47,963 bases of DNA, from the NCBI GenBank assembly GCA_005116885.1, contig SWDP01000047.1:72057-120019 (forward strand), given 5' to 3'. Of the stretch, positions 42,529 through 47,963 are shown one piece after another. Each line of letters opens with the position of its first letter. Within the stretch, counting starts at the first letter, position 1. The translations under genes and the position numbers were made by a program. This DNA comes from Nitrospira sp. (lineage in GTDB: Bacteria > Nitrospirota > Nitrospiria > Nitrospirales > Nitrospiraceae). Under the pieces are notes generated by a model. It ran no database searches. It saw only the letters and a list, made by a program, of their open reading frames with translations, and was not told the origin of the DNA.

Positions 42529-43581
42529 AACCTTCGAGCCGGAACCTGCAGTCATTGACACACCTGCTCCCGTTGACTTGCCAAGAATGCCCATGACGAA
42601 AGGACATCGGAGCAAGGCACTCGACATCGTGTATCCCTGCTGCTCTTCTACCTGCCGGCGAAACCCGAGATAATAACAATACAGCGCCATCATCCCTGTG
42701 ACGAATCCGCCACAGACCATCGCATAGGCAGTGGGAATTCCTGGCTGCCTCAAGAAGAAAATGACACAGCCAGCCGCCACGAGATAGTATGTCGCAGCAA
42801 AGGAAAGCCCAGGCCACCACCAATACTTGAGCAATTCACCCGGCTTTGTTTGCGACAGCCCTTGAGTCCATGACGATTGAGGATGAAGCCCGCCCAAATA
42901 GGCACAGAGCGCGACTCCGCCCCCCAACAACGCGACAGCAGACAATTGCACCAAGGCTGCAACCTGATTCGTCTCCACCAAATATCCCAGGGACGCACCC
43001 AGCGCCCCCACAATGAGACCAACTGCGACCCAAGGGCCGAATTGCATCGTATGGTTGCCCACCATCGTCCGGAGTGCCACCCCATCGGGAAATGTCGGAA
43101 ATGGACGGCCCATGAGGGTCACTTTCCGCACATGACCGATCTCGAACGCATCGCGCGCGACCGACGTGCAGGAAATGATGATGGCCATCATGGCCGGCCC
43201 ATCTGGATGTTTAAGATAGTCGTACCCGACAAGCCAGAGCAACGCCAAGACCAACAGAGACAACTGGACTCCATACACAAACCCGATCCAGCCACCAAGC
43301 CACGTGAGTAACCGGTTACCATCCTCTCGCACGATGTTCCCCCACCCAGTGGCCCGACCAACTCGATACGCGAGCAATGCCGTCACCAATGAGACAAGGC
43401 CGCTGACCGCCAACAGCACGATCGGTTCGGAAAGCGGCAACAGCAGCTTGGCTAATCGATAGACCGCAAACGCCACCAACCCAGGCACAAACATCACGAT
43501 CCGCTTTTTTTTACGCACTGAGTGTTCAGTCACAGCCAAACTGAGGCTGGGTAATACTCGTAATGCCATTCGGTGCAACAT
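42526..43581 (-). CDS. Polytopic membrane protein of unknown function
   Basis: 351 aa. About nine hydrophobic helices are visible between residues 30 and 315, with short polar loops (GRATGWGNIVREDGNR near 74, DAFEIGHVRKVTLMGRPFPTF near 145). Conserved-looking His and Glu occur in the EIGHVRK loop. No transporter, cytochrome or enzyme motif is recognised. It lies directly upstream of the second bd-like oxidase and ends at repeat R4. The start is uncertain because no Shine-Dalgarno is seen before either of the first two Met codons. Confidence 0.72.
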   Translation of the reverse strand: MLHRMALRVLPSLSLAVTEHSVRKKKRIVMFVPGLVAFAVYRLAKLLLPLSEPIVLLAVSGLVSLVTALLAYRVGRATGWGNIVREDGNRLLTWLGGWIGFVYGVQLSLLVLALLWLVGYDYLKHPDGPAMMAIIISCTSVARDAFEIGHVRKVTLMGRPFPTFPDGVALRTMVGNHTMQFGPWVAVGLIVGALGASLGYLVETNQVAALVQLSAVALLGGGVALCAYLGGLHPQSSWTQGLSQTKPGELLKYWWWPGLSFAATYYLVAAGCVIFFLRQPGIPTAYAMVCGGFVTGMMALYCYYLGFRRQVEEQQGYTMSSALLRCPFVMGILGKSTGAGVSMTAGSGSKV

Positions 43582-43591
43582 TACAACACCA

Positions 43592-43680
43592 GTGATGCGT
43601 GACGGGTGATGGGTGAACAGTGCCGGGAAATATGCGACCCTCTTCGCTCATCACTCATCACAGATCACCCTTCACTCTTC
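43592..43680 (-). repeat. Short-repeat hairpin H1 at stop codon
   Basis: GTGATGCGTGACGGGTGATG (43592-43611) and GGGTGAACAGTG face CTCATCACTCATCACAGATC and ACCCTTCACTC (43647-43678) as imperfect inverted arms made of 7-8-nt GTGA-type units. The TGA stop of the PCP_red gene (43665-43667) is one of these units. Confidence 0.75.
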
Positions 43681-44165
43681 TGGGCCGCCATTCCAAAGTA
43701 ACGCGCCTTCACTTCTTCCATCAGTGCAACGGTAATGCGCGTGCCGCCGCGATCTACCGCAGTCCGTTCCAACTCGATGCGTGCCATGGCACGTACCGCC
43801 GCCGGCACCTTGTCCAATCGCCGTTCCGCTTCTGGCTCCCACTCGATGCGTTGGCCAGTCCTTGGACGGAGCACGATGTCATAGGTGACGACCCGTTCTC
43901 CTCTCATCCGCATATCCTGCTCGATTTCACTTCGCACGAGTGGGGCGAGATACGGCGGCATACGATCCAGCCGATGATTGGCGTCATCGGTCCACATCAT
44001 CCGGTCGATAAGCCCACTAGGTTGACCGGCAGGGGCGTCGATCCCGACTCGCAATCCACAGCCTCGACATTCCGTTCGTATGAACCACTGGGGAGTTCCA
44101 TCCGCATACGACCGTTCTTCAACTCCTTCGGTATGCATCCAGCGACCGCAACCACAGGTCAGCAT
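43665..44165 (-). CDS. Zinc-ribbon protein with two PCP_red domains
   Basis: 166 aa. An N-terminal metal-binding ribbon uses CGC (4-6) and CRGC (33-36). Two copies of the PCP_red motif (as in the C-terminus of light-independent protochlorophyllide reductase ChlB/BchB) follow: WTDDANHRLDRMPPYLAPLVRSEIE and WEPEAERRLDKVPAAVRAMARIELE, each with a trailing VT or IT segment. No chlorophyll-synthesis genes are nearby, so the domain is used here for something else, perhaps protein binding near the oxidase. It is between DUF420 and the unknown membrane gene on the same strand. Confidence 0.82.
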   Translation of the reverse strand: MLTCGCGRWMHTEGVEERSYADGTPQWFIRTECRGCGLRVGIDAPAGQPSGLIDRMMWTDDANHRLDRMPPYLAPLVRSEIEQDMRMRGERVVTYDIVLRPRTGQRIEWEPEAERRLDKVPAAVRAMARIELERTAVDRGGTRITVALMEEVKARYFGMAAQKSEG

Positions 44166-44171
44166 GGGAAA

Positions 44172-44277
44172 ACACCGTGAGGCGTGACACGTGACACGTG
44201 AAACGTCTCGGAGCGCGTAACCATCTGCCTTCTCCGCATTATGTGCGCATCACTCATCACAGATTACCCATCACTTA
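44172..44277 (-). repeat. Short-repeat hairpin H2 at stop codon
   Basis: GTGAGGCGTGACACGTGACA and CGTGAAACGT (44172-44200) face CATCACTCATCACAGATTAC and CCATCACTTA (44249-44277). The TAA stop of the DUF420 gene (44275-44277) is the end of the right arm. The left arm contains three near-perfect 8-mers. Confidence 0.75.
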
Positions 44278-44991
44278 TCCAATCTTCCCCGGATACAAGA
44301 GATAGAGCATCGTGTAGGTGGTGGTCCCGGTCACAAAGAGGACGCAATAGACGACCATCGTAAACAGCCCGAGTGCCCGATGGCGGCGCGCGCCGTTCGG
44401 CCAGATCCGTTGGATCGTCATTTCAACCGAAAACACAATGGCGATCACAGCCAATAAGCCGAGATACACTTCGAATTTCCGCATCGAAAAATCGGCAGTG
44501 GCGATGCGAGAAAGAAACAACACTATGATCAGCGCCGTGAGCGTACCAAAAATCACCCCAATCTTTTTCCACGTCGTGAGCAACAGCGTCTCTCTGAGCG
44601 ATCGGACACCATCGATCACTTGTTGCGCGCGAAAACCCAGCACAATCATGTAGATCGCCATGACCAATCCGAGAATGACCAGAATAATGTGCACGGTCAG
44701 CACAGGAATGAAGACATAATCGTAGAGCGCTTGCGATCCACCGAAGCCCTCTTTCCCTTCAAATGCCAACACGCCTAATTGGCGAAAGAGGTAGTAGCTG
44801 ATGAAAAACGCCACCATCGCGATCATCCCGCCAAACATCATCCAGTGATGCGCATCCGCACGGTGTCTCTTCGCTTGAATCCAGCCGATCACGAAGAGCC
44901 CCGTAAAGAACGTCGCCATGAGTTGGCTCATATCTGCCCCAACCGTGGCATGGGTTCCAAAAAACCCTGGCTCTTTCAGCCACTCAAGCAT
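44275..44991 (-). CDS. DUF420-family membrane protein
   Basis: 238 aa from the ATG at 44991, chosen for GAGGAG 4 nt upstream; an upstream ATG lacks one. Seven helices are visible. The first half has HATVGADMSQL, RHRADAHHWMMFGGMIAMVAFFISYYLFRQ and VHIILVILGLVMAIYMIVLG, typical of DUF420/CtaM-like proteins that accompany terminal oxidases. The conserved His residues may bind heme or copper. The second half ends in RRHRALGLFTMVVYCVLFVTGTTTYTMLYLL. A role in oxidase assembly fits the neighbourhood. Confidence 0.82.
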   Translation of the reverse strand: MLEWLKEPGFFGTHATVGADMSQLMATFFTGLFVIGWIQAKRHRADAHHWMMFGGMIAMVAFFISYYLFRQLGVLAFEGKEGFGGSQALYDYVFIPVLTVHIILVILGLVMAIYMIVLGFRAQQVIDGVRSLRETLLLTTWKKIGVIFGTLTALIIVLFLSRIATADFSMRKFEVYLGLLAVIAIVFSVEMTIQRIWPNGARRHRALGLFTMVVYCVLFVTGTTTYTMLYLLYPGKIG

Positions 44992-45009
44992 GCAACTCCT
45001 CGTCATCAC

Positions 45010-45096
45010 TCGTGAAAGGTGAAACGTAAAGCGTGAAAAGTTTTAGAAGAAGAGCATTGGCTGTCCTACGTATCACGGTTCACCTTTCACGGTTCT
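45010..45096 (-). repeat. Short-repeat hairpin H3 at stop codon
   Basis: CGTGAAAGGTGAAACGTAAA and GCGTGAAAAG (45010-45039) face TATCACGGTTCACCTTTCAC and GGTTC (45071-45095). The TGA stop of the methyltransferase (45087-45089) is inside the right arm. Confidence 0.75.
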
Positions 45097-46076
45097 TGAG
45101 AGCGAATGCCCTGCACGACCGCTGACGGTTCCAATTCTGTCACCGTTGGGAAACCCGCCTCCCCCATCCAACGAATCGCATCTGCCGTCTTGTAACAGCC
45201 GCCTCGCTCTGTGTTCACAAGAATGTGGATCGCGAACGCGGTGGTCCAAGCCGGGCCGGTTCCGGCCTCGTTTAAGAATCGGTCCTTGATGACCAAGCGT
45301 CCACCCGGAGCCAAATGGGTCCAAACCTTTTTCACCAGAGCCGCATTCGTCGAAAAATCTTGATAGTGCAGGATGTCCGACATCAGGACGACGTCGTAGG
45401 GTCCACCCAGTCCATCCTTATTAAAATCTCCGGGAAACAACGCAATTCTCGATTCCAAACCAGCTTCTTTCACCGTTCGTTCTGTGAGTCGAAGGGTCGC
45501 AGGCAAATCGAACACTGTGGCGGTCAGCTCCGGATAGGCCTGACAAAAGGCAATTGCATTTGTCCCGGCCCCACCTCCCAAATCCAGGAATCGAACCGGC
45601 CCGCTCAACTGCAGACGCTTAGCAAGGTCTGGCCCACTCTGCTGTCCAATCCTATGAAGAACCGCCAATACGTTACTGCCTAATTCAGGGTCGGTTTCAA
45701 AGACATGTCGGTCGACCGACCGCTGTCCCGTGCGAATCGTCTGCTCCAGCTTGCCCCAGTTATCCCATTCTGCATCGTGAAGTAGGAGGAGATGCCCGAT
45801 ATATTGGCCGGAATTGCGAACCAGATGCGTGGCTGCAGCCGTCGAGTTTCCATAGGACTCCCCATCCTTCTCCAACAATCGCATCGCAACAAGGGCATTC
45901 AACAGCAATCCCAGTGTCTGTTCATGGGTGCTAAGACGATCGGCCATATCATGGAGGGTTCTCTGCTTCCCATCCAAAGCGGAAAATACATCCATCCTGA
46001 CGGCTGTGAGCAGGATTTTAGTCTCCCAGTAGTATCCTAGCTGGAAGATTTCCGCGAGCGAGAGTTCTCGTGACAC
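45087..46076 (-). CDS. SAM-dependent O-methyltransferase
   Basis: 329 aa from a GTG at 46076, preferred for GAGGGG 6-8 nt upstream; an ATG at 46121 has no Shine-Dalgarno. A winged-helix dimerisation domain (residues 1-90, ELSLAEIFQLGYYWETKILLTAVRMDVFSAL) precedes the Rossmann domain with DLGGGAGTNAIAFCQAYPEL (SAM binding), TVFDLP, FPGDFNKDGL, YDVVLMSDILHYQD and LAPGGRLVIKDRFL. This is the plant-type/hydroxyindole O-methyltransferase family, which acts on small aromatic or polyketide-like molecules. The substrate is unknown. Confidence 0.85.
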   Translation of the reverse strand: MSRELSLAEIFQLGYYWETKILLTAVRMDVFSALDGKQRTLHDMADRLSTHEQTLGLLLNALVAMRLLEKDGESYGNSTAAATHLVRNSGQYIGHLLLLHDAEWDNWGKLEQTIRTGQRSVDRHVFETDPELGSNVLAVLHRIGQQSGPDLAKRLQLSGPVRFLDLGGGAGTNAIAFCQAYPELTATVFDLPATLRLTERTVKEAGLESRIALFPGDFNKDGLGGPYDVVLMSDILHYQDFSTNAALVKKVWTHLAPGGRLVIKDRFLNEAGTGPAWTTAFAIHILVNTERGGCYKTADAIRWMGEAGFPTVTELEPSAVVQGIRSQEP

Positions 46077-46148
46077 ACCACGCCCCTCAAGTGAAGCTCC
46101 CCGCACTCCAGCCCGGGGCATCTATAATAAGAATGCGGAACTCTCCGT

Positions 46149-46231
46149 AGCCCTCCTTCGCTCATGCTTCGGAGGGCTCTCCTCGCCATTCATCCTCGCT
46201 CTACCAAGCGTGGCATTTTGGCGAAGGAGAG
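46149..46231. other. Two successive inverted repeats in a promoter-side gap
   Basis: AGCCCTCC (46149-46156) pairs with GGAGGGCT (46171-46178), and CTCTCCTCGCC (46177-46187) pairs with GGCGAAGGAGAG (46220-46231) with one bulge. The two stems share two bases, so they may be alternative structures. The rest of the gap 46077-46381 holds a terminator and no gene. Confidence 0.55.
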
Positions 46232-46317
46232 CAAATCGCTTTGAAACTCGCCATCCTACCTAGATTGGAAACTGAAAGGCAAGGCGGCTGACTCGGCGTG
46301 GTACGCAGCACAAATAC

Positions 46318-46346
46318 AAAGGGCAACGGATTGCTCCGCTGCCCTT
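46318..46346 (-). terminator. Intrinsic terminator after cupredoxin-like gene
   Basis: AAGGGCAGCGGA and TCCGTTGCCCTT form a 12-bp stem with one mismatch and a 4-nt loop, followed on the minus strand by TTGTATTTG. It is 36 nt past the stop at 46382. Confidence 0.75.
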
Positions 46347-46381
46347 CGATTGCGGGTTACCCCGCTCAAATATGTACGAGC

Positions 46382-47176
46382 TTACTTGATTTCAGCTTTG
46401 AGATTGGCCGTCCCACCATCGGCTACATCGACTTCAAACTCCACTTTCTTGCCCTTGGCGGCGAACGGATGCCAAGCGATCACCTTGTGTTTGCCGGCCG
46501 GCACATCCTTGATCTCGAAGGAGCCATCGTCCTTCACCACCGCAAAGTGCGGGCTCGATACCGGGAGAAAGAAGCCCTGCATAAATTCATGCTGGTCGCA
46601 CTGTAAACGATAGAACCCGTCCTTCTCTGCCCCACCGCGGAACACCACTGGCTTATCAAGCTTGTCACCCTTCTTGGCCAAAGCGATATTGAACCCTGTG
46701 GCCGAGCTGGTGCCCTTCACGACGAAGCTATGCGGATTATGGAGCACGCCTTGGAGTGATTTGGGGTCATCCGGATCGGCATCGGTGTTTTCAACCTTGA
46801 AGGACTTATTATTCACCACAATCCCAGCGAAAGGCAGAAACTCGCAGAACGCCGCCGTCACTTCCGTACCACTATACCCATCCATGAACGCCTTATCTTC
46901 AACATCGATTACGGCAACCACCGCATGCTTTAGTCCGCCATCCTTACCAACTTCGATGGTCTTCAAGAATCGCTTGTCCCCATCCATCAACGACTTGTTT
47001 GGGTTCTGCGGACAGAACTTGGGATTGGGGAACTTCGAGAACAAAAACTCCTTTTGCTCGGACTTTCCGGCAAAGGTCACCTTGCCGGCAATCGTTCCGC
47101 CTGCGAACGAGGTGAGAGGCGCCGCGACAAACGCGACGGCTGCCACACCAAATATGATTGATAATGCACTCTTCAT
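46382..47176 (-). CDS. Secreted cupredoxin-like protein
   Basis: 264 aa with AAGGAGG 7 nt before the ATG. A signal peptide covers residues 1-25, cut after SFA. Beta-rich mature protein: IAGKVTFAG at its start, GIVVNNKSFKVENTDADP near 115 (cupredoxin-style buried strand), HNPHSFVVKG, then LQCDQHEFMQGFFLPVSSPHFAVV with Cys-x2-His-x2-Met, resembling a type-1 copper site, and a carboxypeptidase-regulatory-like end DDGSFEIKDVPAGKHKVIAWHP. A copper-binding electron carrier or copper-binding protein of the envelope is likely. It has its own strong promoter. Confidence 0.78.
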   Translation of the reverse strand: MKSALSIIFGVAAVAFVAAPLTSFAGGTIAGKVTFAGKSEQKEFLFSKFPNPKFCPQNPNKSLMDGDKRFLKTIEVGKDGGLKHAVVAVIDVEDKAFMDGYSGTEVTAAFCEFLPFAGIVVNNKSFKVENTDADPDDPKSLQGVLHNPHSFVVKGTSSATGFNIALAKKGDKLDKPVVFRGGAEKDGFYRLQCDQHEFMQGFFLPVSSPHFAVVKDDGSFEIKDVPAGKHKVIAWHPFAAKGKKVEFEVDVADGGTANLKAEIK

Positions 47177-47330
47177 GGGACTGCCTCCTTGTGATTAACG
47201 ATAAACTATGATTGCTCGCGTGCTGTTCCCTACCTGTATCCACCGGCCCGACGAGAGAAAGGTGGGAATAGCTTCCTCTCTGGTGTGCTCGATCAATGCC
47301 ATGCTGGCGAAGCTGTTCTGAGAACGAGTA

Positions 47331-47360
47331 TATATATGAAATCCTACCGTATCCTGTCAA
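47331..47360 (-). promoter_or_regulatory. Strong sigma-70-type promoter for cupredoxin-like gene
   Basis: On the minus strand TTGACA (47360-47355) is followed after 18 nt by TATATA (47336-47331). The -35 is perfect and the -10 near consensus. The leader to the ATG at 47176 is about 150 nt. The rest of the gap 47177-47475 shows no gene. Confidence 0.55.
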
Positions 47361-47475
47361 TCTGAAACAAGCGGGTGGGAACGGCCGATCGGCGCGATCT
47401 GAAGGCTGAAGTCCGAAAACTGACGGTCGGGGTTCGAAGTTCCAAACACTTCAGCCTTCGCACCATCTCAACAGT

Positions 47476-47931
47476 CTAGCCTTTATTCGTCTTCATCAAC
47501 CCAAGCAACTTCATCGACTCCTGCGCAGCGGTACGAGCTTTGGTCGCGGGATTAAGAAGCTGTCCTGGATCGGCATGGATACCGATATCCGACACACGGC
47601 TGCACTGCCGGATCACTTCATTGAGCGAAGTCACGGCATCGGTTCCATGTGCACCCGACAGTGGCAGCTGTTTGATGATCGCTTTGGCAAAGCGCGTGGC
47701 CTCTCCGCAATGATGAACAATGGCCTTGGCATCTCCCATACCGCCATGCGCCACCATTTCTTCAACGTTCCTCATTAAACCATCGCCTTGCTCTTGCAGG
47801 CTGGCACTGGATGGTTCCACTGCATGTATTTGGCCCCCATCTGGAAAAATGGGAAACCACAGGGCAACAAAACCCACCGATACAACAACCAGCAACCTTC
47901 TGCTCTTCATCATCTGAAATGGATTCACCAC
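47476..47931 (-). CDS. Small secreted His-containing helical protein (SmbP-like)
   Basis: 151 aa from a GTG (47931 or 47928), next to AAGGAGG. A signal peptide covers residues 10-38. The mature part is helical, with repeated alpha-helices containing His: VEEMVAHGGMGDAKAIVHHCGEATRFAKAI and ...VIRQCSRVSDIGIHADPGQLLNPATKARTAAQESMKLLG. This pattern recalls SmbP, the periplasmic small metal-binding protein of ammonia oxidizers, but the match is judged by eye only. It is upstream of the cupredoxin-like gene on the same strand, so a joint role in copper handling is possible. Confidence 0.65.
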   Translation of the reverse strand: MVNPFQMMKSRRLLVVVSVGFVALWFPIFPDGGQIHAVEPSSASLQEQGDGLMRNVEEMVAHGGMGDAKAIVHHCGEATRFAKAIIKQLPLSGAHGTDAVTSLNEVIRQCSRVSDIGIHADPGQLLNPATKARTAAQESMKLLGLMKTNKG

Positions 47932-47963
47932 TCCTCCTTAACCCCTATGGTTACAAAGACTTT

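Noticed and set aside
43592-45096. A CRISPR array
   Set aside because: The repeats are 7-8 nt, inverted rather than direct, and without unique spacers; there are no cas genes.

Overview
The window looks like a chromosomal segment of a Nitrospira-type nitrite oxidizer (phylum Nitrospirota). This is inferred from gene content, not from a database match. The indicators are two stand-alone ethylbenzene-dehydrogenase-like gamma subunits of the kind proposed as NxrC, a third such domain fused to two cytochrome c domains, a TorD/NarJ-type chaperone, a Tat-exported ferredoxin, TatA, and a locus for a cytochrome bd-like oxidase with many c-type cytochromes and no canonical CydB. Almost every gene is on the minus strand, so transcription runs mostly from high to low coordinates. 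GTG and TTG starts are common.

Region 1 (1-14.4 kb) is a respiratory-enzyme assembly neighbourhood. It holds a pentaheme cytochrome c (runs off the window), a PDZ protein, an NxrC-like protein, an NHL-repeat protein, TatA, a TPR protein, a polytopic membrane protein, a B12-type radical SAM protein and an exported plus-strand protein. These are followed by the NxrC / 41-aa membrane miniprotein / TorD chaperone / Tat-ferredoxin / HELLH-metalloprotein series and a divergent WD40 protein. A plausible reading is supply of gamma subunits plus folding, cofactor loading and Tat export of a molybdoenzyme such as nitrite oxidoreductase; the catalytic NxrA and NxrB genes are not in the window.

Region 2 (14.7-23 kb) has a periplasmic beta-propeller protein, an orphan HicB-like protein and an OLD-type ATPase/TOPRIM protein in one tight run. 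It is followed by a two-component system whose sigma-54 response regulator is cut by an in-frame amber codon and whose sensor kinase has Cache, HAMP and three PAS domains.

Region 3 (23-30.7 kb) is housekeeping: secF, secD, yajC, tgt, argS, a family-9 glycosyltransferase and mobA. MobA makes the bis-MGD form of molybdenum cofactor used by Nxr-type enzymes.

Region 4 (30.8-47.9 kb) is the oxidase region. In transcription order it has two 40-aa membrane miniproteins, the bd-like oxidase, a diheme cytochrome, a membrane monoheme cytochrome, and a diheme/EbdC-like fusion, closed by a strong terminator. Upstream are a 34-aa membrane miniprotein on the other strand, two SUMF1-like proteins without the FGE cysteine motif, a glycine-rich membrane protein, a DUF3047 protein, a second bd-like oxidase, an unknown polytopic protein, a two-domain PCP_red protein, a DUF420 membrane protein, a methyltransferase, a cupredoxin-like secreted protein and a small secreted SmbP-like protein.

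The most unusual non-coding signal is a set of palindromic intergenic elements that start exactly at stop codons. Four are copies of a ~125-bp element (1.7, 5.2, 40.7 and 42.4 kb) and three are tracts of short GTGA-type repeats (43.6, 44.2 and 45.0 kb). The copy at 42.4 kb has replaced the N-terminal coding region of the second bd-like oxidase, including the position of a candidate heme-ligand histidine.
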